Origin: Sorghum bicolor
Lineage: Eukaryota > Streptophyta > Magnoliopsida > Poales > Poaceae
Direction: 5' to 3'
Assembly (NCBI RefSeq): GCF_000003195.3
Contig: NC_012877.2
Coordinates: forward strand, 16,609,344-16,673,343
DNA length: 64,000 nucleotides
This document shows positions 32,837 to 44,554 of the stretch, piece by piece. Under the pieces are notes generated by a model. It searched no databases. It saw nothing but the letters and a program-made list of their open reading frames with translations, and was not told the origin of the DNA. The position numbers and the translations under genes are program-made. Numbering within the stretch: the stretch's first letter is position 1; every line of letters begins with the position of its first letter.

Positions 32837-33116
32837 TGTAACACCCGGCCCGGGGCTTAATAGGATTAATAGGAGACTCATACCAATAAGTTGCAACTTC
32901 TTTTCCGGGAGCCTATCTCGAAAGAACTCTAAAGTTAAGCGTGCTTGGCCTAGAGCAATTTAGGGATGGGTGACCGACCGGAAAGTAGTTCCCGGGTGCG
33001 CACGAGTGAGGACAAAGTGTGCAGAAAAGACTAGTGTTGGTTTGTGGGGGCTGACTATGTCTTAGAAAAGCTGCCAGATGTAAGCAGGCCCGGCCTCGTG
33101 GAGGCGGGACGTTACA
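32837..33116 (+). repeat. Cassandra 3' LTR
   Basis: 280 bp. Differs from the 5' LTR at about three sites (near 32886, 32963 and 32982). Confidence 0.95.
32874..33000 (+). ncRNA. 5S rRNA-like sequence in Cassandra 3' LTR
   Basis: Second copy of the 5S-like region; box A and box C cores are unchanged. Confidence 0.83.
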
Positions 33117-36100
33117 TCAACCGTGCTTTGATCAACCAAGCTGGTGTACTGTCTAATACGGTTTTCAATGTCGTGGCAAGAACTTTCAAGGAAGTACAAT
33201 TGGCGCCAGATTATGTAGGCCCCACTTATCACCAGCCAAAGTCACCAGTCGTCACAGCTCCATCGGCTGCTACGGCCGCTGCGGGTATGGAGACTCCTGT
33301 TCCGCCAAGCACGTTGGGAGTCACCAATGGACACTCTATGCCGATGGCAACTAATCCACAGACTTCAGATGGGCAGATTAAACTTGCCACAGATCTGTTA
33401 GCATCGGCAATGACAGGGTTAACTCCTCCTCCCAGTTGGTGGGGTTATGGCATGCCTCTAGAGTTAACGCCGGGTACATCGCAGACGACTGATATGAGAG
33501 GCAAGACTCCTATGGCATCGGCACCTCCCAATATGCCGATGAACCAGAGTCCCCAGTACACTACAACTACTACTGCAAGACCTTACACTGGGAATTCTCA
33601 AGCTCCAGTGTTCCAGATGCCTGACGCATCGGCAGATTCGATGCTGATGCAACAGAGGTCTATGGCCCAATCAGGGTATGTCAATTTAATGATGATGCCC
33701 AATTACCAGTCATCGGCAGGGCCTGTGCCGATGAACGTTAATAATGGATGGCTTGGGCAGCAAGTCTTTCCGCAAGCACCCCAACAGAGTCACCAGGCTA
33801 CAGGGTTCTAGCAAGGACAGATCTATCTGGGGTTCCAGAATCAGGGGATCCCTAACCAGCCAATGAATCTCGGGCAGCAGGTCAGCGGACAGCAGATTGG
33901 CGGGCAACAGCTTGGTGGTCCACAGGTTGGGGGCCAGATGATCAACCCAATGTTCCGTGCAGATCGTGCACCGAACAGACACGTGGAGGCTTACCAGCAG
34001 GCACCTGATCCGCAACCGCCCCATCGGCAAGATGCCGATGCATACTGGGCCGATAAGATTGCTGAAGTAATGAGAGACCAATTCAGGATAAAACCCAAAG
34101 TCAATACTTACTCTTATCGGACGCCGTATCCTCCTGCATACGACTTGATCCCGCTTCCACATTGGTACAAGGTACCGGATTTTACTAAGTTTTCTGGGCA
34201 GGATGACACGTCGACCATGGAACACGTCAACAGGTTCATCATTCAATGCGGAGAAGCTGGTAACAGGGATGAGTTAAGGGTTCGTCTATTCTCATCATCA
34301 TTGTCTGGATCAGCCTTTACCTAGTTTATATCACTACCTCCCAACTCAGTGATTACTTGGGCCGATCTAGAAAAACAATTCCACAAATACTTCTTTTCTG
34401 GGGTCCATAAGAAGAAGATCACCGATTTAGTCAAATTAAGGTAGCGTAATGATGAATCGGTTGAGGGTTTTGTACAGAGGATACGGGAAGTCAAGAACAA
34501 GTGCTATAGTCTGGTTCTGGATGATCGGCAGCTAGCCGATTTGGCTTTATAGGGTTTGTTGCCACACATCAGGGACAAATATGCATCTCAGGAGTTTGAA
34601 AGCTTAAGTCATCTGATACAAAGAATCTCTGATCAAGACATCAAGCCGTTTGAACCCAAGAGAGCGTGGAACAAAAAGGTGTCGTTCGTTGATGAAGCAA
34701 CAAGCTCAGATTCTGATGAGGAACCAGTCATCGGCTTGGCAGAGTGGGTGAAAAACAAGAAGCCGATGTCTTGTCCTTTTGGACATAAAGAACCAGAGAA
34801 ATTTGCATTTGACACCGCTAAAGCTGATAGGATATTCGACTTTCTGCTCCAGGAAGGGCAGATCAAACTGTCACCTAATCACGTGATCCCATCGGCTGAA
34901 GAATTGAAGAGGATAAAATATTGCAAATGGCACAATGCAACTTCTCATGACACTAACGAGTGCAAGGTGTTCAGACAGCAACTGCAATCGGCTATAGAAT
35001 CTGGGAGAATCAAATTTGACAACTCCAAGACCCAGAAGCCGATGAAGATTGACCAACATCCTTTCCCAACGAACATGTTGGATGCTAAGGGAAAAGCCAA
35101 GGTCTTAACCTCAGAAACAGCCGAAAGAAGTGCATCGGTGGATCCTCAGCATCAAGTCACTACTGCCGATGCGAGGGGAAGGGGCTTGGTCCAGGAAGGA
35201 ACCAGCTCAGGAAGGCCTCCCCGATCTGGAATTGTCATAACTCACAGAAGACCTCGGGAAATTTGGCAGCAACGAGAAGATCGGTACCGGCGCCAGCAAG
35301 AAGATTATCGTCGGGAAGAAGAAAGACGCCGACAGGAGTGGAGCCGGCATAGGGATCACTGGAATTGCCCGTTCTTCATCCATTGCTGGGAGGAGAATAT
35401 CAAGCTTCCTACTGTCAGAGATTGCCCTGAGTGCAACGGTTACGATCGGTACGACAGGTCCGATCGGAACTATCGTGATATTGACCGGCGCTTCGATGGG
35501 CCGATTAGATGGAGAGCATTCGTCCATGATCGGCTGGGGGGCAGACTCAGTGTACACGACAGGCTTGGTGATCGTGTCCAGTATTTTCCCAGGAACCAAG
35601 AAGAACTTGAGGAGATGGCTAATGCATGAGTTCCTGACAAATTCATATTTTGCCGGGATGCCAATACGCATCGGATGGAGTCGAGGGAAAATCATCGCCC
35701 AGCAGCAAGGCAGAGGCCGCTCCCTCCATGGTGTCCCGAGGGGTTGACCAAGACACAGAAAAGGAGGTTGCAGCGTGAAAGGCGAGAAGGGCTAAGCAAG
35801 GGTGAGAACTCTAGTCAGCCTGGAGATCAGCAGCAATCAGATCCCAAGGGGGAAGGTCCATCGGCAGATGTCAACATGGTCTTTATGTTGCCGATGGAGT
35901 TTCTTGCGCCGTCCAGTGATGATGAATTGGAATTTTCCGACCAAATAGCGCAATTGGCTCTGGATCCGATGACAGCTATCTTCGAGAAACCCGCTGATGA
36001 CGAAAGACAACATCTCAAGGCTCTGTTCGTCAAGGGGAGGGTTGATGGGCAGCCGATGACCAAGATTCTAGTTGATGGTGGGGCTGCTATCAACATCATG

Positions 36101-36537
36101 CCATATGCAGTATATCGGAAGCTTGGGAGAGGGGATCAGGATTTGACCAAGACCGACATGATGCTTAAAGACTTTGAAGGGAACGTATCTCCAGTCAAGG
36201 GGGCAATATGTGTAGAGTTGACCATCGGCAGCAAAACCTTGCCGACAACCTTCTTTGTGATCAGTGGAAAGGGTGCTTACAACTTGCTATTGGGAAGAGA
36301 TTGGATTCACGCTAATTGTTGCATCCCGTCTACAATGCACCAATGCTTGGTTCAGTGGGTAGGAGACAAAATTGAGATTGTCCCGGGAGATTCTTCTTAT
36401 GTTATTGCGTCGGCAGAGGTGGACACCTATGAGAGGACTAGGTGTATTTCAGGAGAAGTTTGGGAGAAGGATTTTCTCAAGGTTGCCGATTAGAAAATTC
36501 CACCGATCCAAGCAGTCGGTTCTGACGAAGGTTTTTA

Positions 36538-39500
36538 ATGGATAGGTTCGCCGATGATCTAGTAGAGGTAGACATAGGTAGTGGTGATAAACCTAGACCC
36601 ACTTTTATTAGTTCTAAGTTAGATTCTGAGTGTAAGCAACAGTTAACTGATTTGTTAAAAGAATATAAAGATTGCTTTGCTTGGGTTTATACTGAGATGC
36701 CTGGTTTGGACCGATCAATCGTTAAACATCGGTTGCCTATCAAGTCTGGATTTCGGCCACATCAACAGCCAGCTCGCCGATGTAATCCTAACATCCTCCC
36801 TGATATTAAGGCCGAAATCACCAAACTTATTGAAGCTAAGTTTATTTGGCAGTGTCGGTATGCCGAATGGATCTCCAATGTTGTTCCGGTCTACAAGAAG
36901 AACGGGAAGCTTCGGGTTTGCATTGATTTCAGGAATCTCAATAAAGCTATACCGATGGATGGATACCCAATGCCAATTGCTGATCTGTTGGTTGACGCTG
37001 CAGCTGGGCATCGAATTATTAGCTTTATGGATGGCAATGCCGGATACAATCAAATATTCATGGTTGAAGAAGATATTCCGAAGACTGCGTTCAGGTGCCC
37101 TGGTCATGTTGGACTGTTTGAGTGGATAGTCATGACTTTTGGCCTTAAGAATGCTGGTGCTACTTATCAAAGGGCCATGAATTTTATATTTCATGAGTTC
37201 ATCGGCAAACTGGTAGAGATTTATATTGATAATGTGGTAGTCAAGTCTGGGGACTTCGCAAAGCATCTTGCCGATCTACGAAAGGTGTTGGAGTGCACAA
37301 GGAAGCATGGATTGAAGATGAATCCCAATAAATGTGCATTTGGTGTGTCGGCAGGGCAATTTCTTGGTTTCATGGTGCACCAGAGGGGAATTGAAATCAG
37401 TCGAAGATCTATTGATGCCATCAATAAGATAGTAGCCCCTACCAACAAAACCGAGCTCCAATCCTTGATCGGCAAGGTAAATTTTATCAGAAGGTTCATT
37501 TCTAACTTGTCTGGTAAAATTCGTGCTTTCAGCCCTCTTCTTAAGTTAAAGGCCGATCAAGAGTTTGTTTGGGGGGAGGAACAACAATTGGCTCTGGATG
37601 AAATCAAGAAGTATTTAATGAATCCTCCGGTTTTGATTCCACCTCAGCAAGGAAAGCCCTTCAGATTGTATTTGTCTACCGATGGGATGGTCATCGGTTC
37701 GGCTTTAATTCAGGAGTTTGAAGGGAAAGAGTGTGTAATTTATTATTTAAGCAGGAGGTTGATTGATGCTGAGACCAGGTATTCGGCTATTGAGAAATTG
37801 TGCTTGTGCTTATATTTCTCTTGTATCAAGTTGAGGCATTACTTGCTATCGGCCGAATGCACTGTTATTTGCAAGGATGATGTGGTCCGGTACATGCTGT
37901 CCATGCCGATTATGAGTGGCAGGATCGGTAAGTGGATTTTGGCATTGTCGGAGTTCGATCTGCGTTATGAATTGGTTAAGGCAGTTAAGGGATAGATTAT
38001 AGCCGATTTTGTAACCCAGCATTGCGGTACAGTGGAGACTTTGGAAATTGTGCCTTGGACGCTTTTCTTTGATGGGTCTACATGTGACCGGGGGGCAGGA
38101 ATCGGCATAGTGCTAGTTTCCCCTCGGGGAAGGAAGTATGAATTTTCCTTGCCGATTGTTGCCACATCAACAAATAATCAGGCTGAGTATCAAGCTTTAA
38201 TAAAGGGATTAGAGTTGTTGAGAGAGGTTCATGCTGATGCTGTTGAGGTCTTCGGGGATTCTATGCTAGTTATAAATCAATTGGCTGGGAACTATGAGTG
38301 CCGAAGTGAAGTTCTCATAACTTATTACAAGCGAAGCATGCAATTATTGAAGGAATTCAAAGATTTCCGATTAGAGTATTTTCCTCGATTGCATAATGAA
38401 GAAGCCAATGGGTTGGCTCAACATGCCTCGGGATATCAGCCTATGATTGATGCAATATCGGCAATTGGTGCCGATGATTGGAGAAAAGAAATTGTTGATT
38501 ATTTGAAAGATCCATCCAAGAAAGTTGAAAGGCGAGTTCGATTTCAAGCCACCAAGTATGTGCTCCTCGAAGATGAATTGTACTACCGAACTATTGATGG
38601 GATTCTCCTCCGATGCTTGGGTGGTGATGAAGCTAGAAGTTTGATGGGAGAAATCCATGAGGGGGTATGTGGAGCGCATCAGTCGGCTTTGAAAATGAAG
38701 TGGATGATTAGAAAGAATGGATATTACTGGCCGACCATACTTGAAGATTGCTTCAAATATTTCAAAGGGTGTCAAGGATGTCAAAAGTTTGGCAATATTC
38801 AAAGGGCACCCGCATCGGCTATGAATCCTATTATCAAACCTTGGTCGTTCCGGGGATGGGCTATTGATTTGATCAGCCAGATTTCTCCACCATCTAGTAA
38901 AGGGCATAACTTTATTCTAGTTGCCACCGACTATTTCACTAAATGGGTTGAAGCTATTCCTTTGAAGAAAGTCACCTCGGCTAATATAATTGATTTTGTT
39001 AAGGAGCACATTATTTATCGATTTGGGATTCCTCAGACAATTACTACCGATCAAGGTACTATGTTTACATCAGGGGAGTTTGATGAATTCGCAATCGGTA
39101 TGGGGATTAAAGTATTGAATTCTTCTCCTTACTATGCTCAAGCCAATGGGCAGGCCGAGGCGTCTAACAAAGGAATTATTAAGCTTATTAAACGGAAGAT
39201 TGAAGAAAATCCTAGAAGGTGGCACACGTTGTTAAATGAAGCTTTATGGTCCTATCGAATGGATTGTCATGGATCGACCAAGGTTTCACCTTATCAGTTG
39301 GTGTATGGACATGATGCAGTATTGCCTTGGGAAGTTAAGGCTGGATCTAGGCGACTATCTTTTCAAGATCAATTGGCTGCCGATGACTATGCTACTTTGA
39401 TGACAGACGAGTTGGATGATCTGGCAGAGCATCGGTTGAGGGCTTTGATGAATATAGAAGAGAATAAGAAAAGAGTTGCTAGATGGTATGATAAGAAGGT

Positions 39501-39735
39501 AAAGGCTAAGGAATTTGCCGATGGAGATTTGGTATGGAAGTTAATCTTACCGATCGGGACTAAAATTTCAAAGTTTGGCAAGTGGTCTCCTAATCGGGAA
39601 GGTCCCTATCGGATAAATCGATCGGCTCCTGGTAATGCCTACATTTTACAGACTCTCGAAGGAATCGAATTTCCCAGAGCATTAAATGGCAAGTATTTAA
39701 AGAAGTACTACCCCAGCATATGGGTCGATGCATAA
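36538..39735 (+). pseudogene. gypsy R pol: reverse transcriptase, two RNase H, integrase
   Basis: One frame from 36538 to 39735 with a single TAG at 37993-37995. The reverse transcriptase (about 36800-37260) has KKNGKLRVCIDFRNLN and FGLKNAGATYQRAMN, but the catalytic box reads YIDN instead of YIDD (about 37220-37240), a change that should abolish activity. A Ty3-type RNase H follows (about 37640-37980), then an archaeal-like second RNase H (about 38040-38430; FFDGS, NNQAEYQALI, FGDS, EANGLAQHAS). The integrase (about 38640-39300) has an H-H-C-C zinc region ending CQGCQ and the D, D, E residues in WAIDL, TTDQGT and GQAEASN. Two RNase H domains place it in the Tat lineage. The translated length is about 1065 residues. 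Confidence 0.92.
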
Positions 39736-39890
39736 AAGTTTAAATGCCGATAACACTCCTATCGGCTGGATTAAAATGTTTGGAGCAGGACTTAATGTTT
39801 CAAAAGATGCCGATAACAGTCCTATCTGCTAGACTGAACATCAGGAAAGCCGAAGAGCGGGAAGAGGCAAGTGTGTTGCCAATGAAGAGT

Positions 39891-42800
39891 TCACATACTT
39901 AGTAGCGCTTGGATGGCTGATATAGCGCGTAAGCGGATCTGGTCGGCTGCTTCTATCTCTTTGGCATCTTCATCGGCATAACCTTCTATTGGCTTCAATT
40001 TCTTCTTCAGCTGCAGTGCTTTGCGACCATGGGTGTTTCGCTCTTGCTCGAGGTGTTTCATGGTCTCCGGCAGTTGATTTTCTTCCTGTTGGGCTTGGGA
40101 TAGGGCATCCTCCACTTGCTTGAGTTCTGCCAACAGGGCTTCTCGTTTTGCCGATAGGTCGGAGATCTTCTGCTTTAATGCATCGCCTGAGGATTTCAAG
40201 GTGCCGATGTTCTTGTGCTTTTCATCGGCTAAGAGTTTCTCTTTCATCATTTCCTCGGAGAGCTGGGTCTGAGCAGCTCTATCGGCAAGGCGCCGAGTGG
40301 CTCTCTGGTACTGCAGCTGGCGACTTTCTAGATGCGCAGCCTGGAAAAGGGTTTCTTCGGCATCGGCAGGAATCTGGCCTCTGAGGGTCTTGAACAGAAC
40401 CTTGGCCGGGTCGGAGTCATTGACCAGTTGAGTTGTATCTTGATAAAGGATAGCCGATAGCTCTTCTAGCTTAGCCCTGATCTCCACCGATACAATCCCA
40501 ACTGCTCGGGAAGAACTTGCCTCTTCACCTTCGTCTTCGGAGATATCAATGGCGAAGGAAAATAGGCTATCAGGGGAGTCTTGTTCCTGAGAAAGAAAAT
40601 GAGACAAAATGAGTCATTCCATGATCAAAGCATTGGCAAATAATACTGGTGGAAGACTGGCTAGCTTACTTGCTTCAAGGCAATCTCTCGCCTTTGACTT
40701 GAGGATGCCGATGGAGCCATGGGTTGGTCGGTCAAAATTGCCGATGGAACTACGTCAGCTGAAAGTTAACAGAGAGGGTTATAAGGCTGAAAAGGAGCAA
40801 ATTCATTGGCAATGATGTTATAAAGATATGTTACCTTGAGGAGGGACAATGCTTGTCTGAATTGAAGAAACTACCGATGATATGATTGAACCTGCTGGGT
40901 CGGTAGTTTGTTCGCCCACATCGACCGGTGTGTCTTCTGGTTGGGGTGCTTCAAGCTGAGGTTCTTCTTGCTGGGGTTCTTCCGCTTGTGGTACTTCTTG
41001 CGGTTGAGCAGGAGATGGTACTTGATGAGTCTCTGGTTCTGGAGGAGAAGGAGAAGATTCCCCCGGAATAGGAGATACCGGAGGAGGAGAAGGAGTTGCC
41101 ACTTTCCGACGCTTCGATTGCGCTCTGATACCTTTGGTGCCTTTTCTCTTCTACTGGCTGGACTGGGGTGCATCGGCGTCTTTGCTTTTGATTCTTGCCG
41201 ATGCACTGGTTTGCTGTTATGGAAAAAGGAATTTGTCAGTACCAATACAGCCGATGACAAAGTAAGATCGGTATAGGTGAGAAGGTTTAGCAGTTACCTT
41301 AAAAGCCTGCGCTAGGGCGGAAGTGGCTACCAATGGTGATGTCTGAGTTCTCCTGGTGGTGACCTTCTTGAGGCGTATACCCCGATGCATGATAGCAGCC
41401 AGGGTAGGAGCTTTGTGGCCGATTGAGGAAACTGGGCATGATGCAAACAAGTCAATCGGCTTGCCACTCCTGCTGACCGACGGAGGAGTGTCATCGACCT
41501 GAAAAGTCACACAAAGGGTCAGTTACCGATGGAAATAAGATTGAAAGAACTGAAACATTGGTTTGAAAGTACTTACGGCATCACTGGGAACTTCGTATTC
41601 GAGGTCGATCATGCCGCGGTATGTGAGGGCCGATTTGCAGAATAGATGCTCCTTCCATTCTGCCCACCACTGCTTGTATGCCTGAGTGATAAAGGCGGCT
41701 GGGACCCACTCTGATAGGTCTACATCAGTATCGGCACTTGATGGTAGCTGGGCTACTCGAATCCATTCAAGAAGACTGGTGATGGTTTCCCTAGGCTTTA
41801 TCACATCGGCGTAACAGAGTGCAATCGGCAGCTGGCCGAAAGCTAATTGGCGAGCTAGTGTCGATGGATTATAGAACTCATAAGTCTGGGGAGATGTTTT
41901 CCCACTGCCAAAGAAATTCACCGGTATGGCTCTGGGGGTCACCAATGCCATCATTACTTCGTTGTCCTTGTCAAGAGCCTCGTCGAACGGGTTGAAAACC
42001 AGAGGAAACACGGTGTCTGGGTCATCATAAGCTAACCATGCTCGTTCATCTCTGGTCAAACCTTCGTACAAGGATTGGAAGAATCGGCTGATCTGATCTG
42101 GATTACCTCCTGTACCTAGCAAAACTATGATGGCTTCACCAAAGTTTAAGGGAGGGCGTGTTGCCGATTCCTCTTCACCCAGCACATGGTTCTCGGCTAT
42201 GTCCCTTGGAAAACGCTGAGCGAAAAGATTAAACTCCAGACGCTTGTGTAGATGGAGATTGAGCCACATGTTAATGAACCACCTAGGGCCTCCCAAGTTG
42301 CCGATAGACTGACCAAGTAAGAGCTTCCTAGTTACATGGTGAAGGAGGTGGTAGGCTGCTCCAAGCAGGTATCGGCCGAGAGGAAATCGGCCGCCGTTGG
42401 CCAGATTTTCTGCTGCTGCTAGATAAACAGAAGTTTGTCCTGCCGATCGACCACAAAACACGAATTTGTCTAGCCACATGTTCAAGAAGCAGGTCTGCTC
42501 TTTTGCGTCAACAGGGCCTGTTTTACGGTATTTCTGGATATACCCTGACCAGCCGCCGATGGCGCGGGTTTCTACCTTAGCACTGGGCTTAGTATCAAAG
42601 AAGTGGGTGCTATCGGCAAAAGAAATGTCTAACCCGATGAGCATAGCCACATCGGCAAGAGTAGGGGAAGCAGGACCATGGCCAAAGACAAAGGCGTTGA
42701 GCGTGTCTGACCAGAAGTATGATGCAACTATTAGCAGTGACTCGTTCCTATGCATATCGGCAATTGACAACCTAATGCATTGAGCTAGATTTCTCTCACC

Positions 42801-43179
42801 CCACTGAACTTCATTAGAGTTGCTGACCCTCAGGAACCAATCCTTCCATCCCACGGTAGGGCTGGGCCAGGAACGAAAAGCATCCTTCCATAGATCCAAA
42901 GAAAAATTCTCTACCCTAAAAGGGATTCTGTTGGTTTCTGCATTTATGAGATCGGTTGGATCTGGATCCCCTAGTGGGCCAAGGCATTGGAGGTGTGGTT
43001 GATCGGTGGGGATGACAATTTTGTTAGCTGATTCCTAGTGGTTTTGGAGGTAGAAAAGAAAAACAAAAAAAAGGGGAAAAGAAAATGCTCAGTAAGACTG
43101 CGGATGAACAGGGATGCGAGAAAAAGTACGAAGGATAGTGCGAGGAACTGACCTCAGGGATGATGAAGTTGACGGCCAT
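39891..43179 (-). pseudogene. antisense six-exon PMD gene of gypsy R, one stop codon
   Basis: Minus-strand coding exons are 43179-43153, 43034-41577, 41498-41298, 41213-40835, 40758-40670 and 40586-39891. All five introns are GT-AG, and two donors read GTAAGT and GTAAGC. Exon lengths 27, 1458, 201, 379, 89 and 696 sum to 2850, exactly 950 codons in one frame, broken only by a TAG in exon 4 (about 41151). Exon 2 encodes a plant mobile domain (blocks GHGPASPTLADVAMLIGLD, FVFCGRSAG, RWFINMWLN). Exon 4 has a basic KRRK motif and a Pro-, Glu- and Gln-rich linker. Exon 6 encodes a coiled coil of about 230 residues. Nuclear location is inferred from the basic motif. The strand opposes gag-pol, so expression needs its own promoter. 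Antisense extra ORFs, some with PMD, are known in Tat elements. Confidence 0.82.
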
Positions 43180-43330
43180 TTTGCCACGGAGGAGAAGCTT
43201 GAGAGTTTTGGGGTTGGTGAAGAAGGAGCCTCGTCGGAGATCTTGGAGCTTTTGGAACAGCGCCGCCACCGGGAAGGTGAGGTTAGAGTTGTGGAATGAT
43301 GTGATGGAGAAGGAGTACCCGAGAAGGAAC

Positions 43331-43339
43331 TACTTATAG
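43331..43339 (-). promoter_or_regulatory. TATA-like box of the antisense PMD gene in R
   Basis: On the minus strand it reads CTATAAGTA, about 150 bp upstream of ATG 43179. Element L has CTATAAATAC at the matching place. No ATG was seen between the box and the proposed start. Confidence 0.55.
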
Positions 43340-43834
43340 GACAAAACGGGCAGGGGCAAATCTGACTTATCTCTTCGCCGCATCCGAGAAATCTGAGGGT
43401 GCTCAGGTAGATATGGTAACTGTTTGCACGGTAATCAAGGGATTGTGCAGGAGATTTGACAGGAAGCGGTCGTTATTCAGAGATATTTCACTGTGCGAGA
43501 TTTCCTGGTCGGTCCATCGGCGGTGTCTTGTAACGGTCATATTGTCGATGGGCAAATAAAGTGGAGATAGCCGTTTGGGAAGATAAGGTACGAGCATCCT
43601 GGTCAGTCCATCGGCAAATCTTCGCAACGGTAATATTGCCGATGTGCAACCAAAAAGGAAATATCCGTTTAGGAAGTTGAGGATTTCAAGGGGTTTACAA
43701 AAGAATAGGGTCAGAGTTGTTCGGATTGAGGTTGTCGGTTACCAGGGTAGGAGCATTAATTGCGGGAAAAGGCATCATTACTGCAGAGAATTTCAGAGCA
43801 TTAACGATCTCATACTCCGAAATTGGGGGGCATG

Positions 43835-44554
43835 TGTTAACACCGTTTTTGGGCACGTGTCCATGTTTGGTAGAGTACAGGCCGGCAGGATAGGATGACG
43901 GTGTTTTGTCTACAGGATGAATTGCCGATGAGGGTGGTTGCCGATGAAGGAGAGATTGAACGTGACTAAGTCTGTAGATGGTGATTTGTTTGTGCCGATG
44001 GCTACGACAAGGAAGTCTGTCGATGACTATGACAAGGGAGTCTGTTGATGATACGGAGGGAGAGTCCGGGAGTTGCCGATTGGTTTGTGGAGATGTTCCA
44101 ATTTGTCACGGGGGGATAGTTTTATGTTTTCCTTAGTTATTTAAATCGTTTTGTATACGGATTCTATGTAATTTGGAATTCGAATTCTAGTCGTGTCTGG
44201 TTGTAACTCTTTGAGCAGGGTATAAATTTAGACCCTAGGGCCTTGTAATGAGGGATCGATCAATCAATCAAACATACGTTTTTACTTATATTCCAGCATC
44301 TACTTTTCGGCGACTTCGTCATACTTTTTCCTTTTCATTACGAGTTCTTAGGAATTCGTCGACTTAAGCTCGGCGCGTTCTCAAGTTCCGCGTGAGTACC
44401 TCTTAGCCGTGACATCCAGGCACATCGCTGTTGTCAGGACTAAAGTATTCAAGTTACTACCTTTGCCGATAGTAAGGTCAAATCGGCTGGCACGCCTTAA
44501 CGTTCGAATCGGGTATTAGCCCTTTGTGTTTGCAGACCAGCTTTTGCACCAACA
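43835..44554 (+). repeat. 3' LTR of gypsy R
   Basis: 720 bp, starts TGTTAACACC (one change from the 5' copy). A purine tract GGGGGG at 43825-43830 precedes it and the AGTTC target copy (44555-44559) follows. Confidence 0.93.

Larger units (their letters stand above)
32353..33116 (+). mobile_element. Cassandra TRIM retrotransposon, intact
   Basis: A 764-bp element with two 280-bp LTRs, target duplication TCAAC (32348-32352, 33117-33121), an initiator tRNA-Met primer site, a short non-coding interior and a purine-rich tract (AAGGGGGTGAGGA, about 32824-32836). The LTRs carry 5S rRNA-like sequence, the hallmark of Cassandra. It has no genes and moves only with enzymes from others. It lies in the gag of gypsy R, and removing it with one target copy restores the gag frame. 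The LTRs differ at about three sites. Confidence 0.95.
32113..36493 (+). pseudogene. gypsy R gag-protease, interrupted
   Basis: Starts at ATG 32113 and, apart from the Cassandra insertion, stays in one frame to 36493. The gag core (about 34140-34620) has blocks PHWYKVPDFTKFSGQDD and VRLFSSSLSGSAF. A CHH-type motif lies near CKWHN...C (34920-34970), and an arginine-rich stretch follows (35230-35350). The protease (about 36000-36330) has VDGGAAINIMP and LLLGRDWIH. In-frame stops are TAG at 32293, 33809, 34322, 34442, 34550 and 36491 and TGA at 35627. Each could arise by one C-to-T or G-to-A change from Gln, Trp or Arg. A 1-bp loss in a T run near 36535 separates it from pol. The long proline-, methionine- and glutamine-rich N-terminal part has no clear domain. 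Confidence 0.88.
31347..44554 (+). mobile_element. complete Ty3/gypsy Tat-type element R with antisense PMD gene
   Basis: A 13.2-kb element with 720-bp LTRs (31347-32066 and 43835-44554) and a perfect AGTTC target duplication (31342-31346, 44555-44559). The sense genes are gag, protease, reverse transcriptase, RNase H, a second RNase H and integrase. An antisense spliced PMD gene lies between integrase and 3' LTR. The second, archaeal-like RNase H and the late extra gene are marks of the Tat/Ogre lineage. The LTRs differ at seven sites that I could see, all transitions. An intact Cassandra element lies in gag. Copia A at about 17670-17700 shows the same target without the insertion. Confidence 0.93.

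Noticed and set aside
32390..33000. Genuine 5S ribosomal RNA genes in tandem
   Set aside because: They lie inside LTRs with a tRNA-Met primer site and target duplication, and only the promoter cores match 5S well.
38040..38430. A lost catalytic aspartate in the second RNase H (EANGLAQ)
   Set aside because: Asparagine at this place is, as far as I recall, usual in the archaeal-like RNase H of grass Tat elements, so it is not called a lesion.
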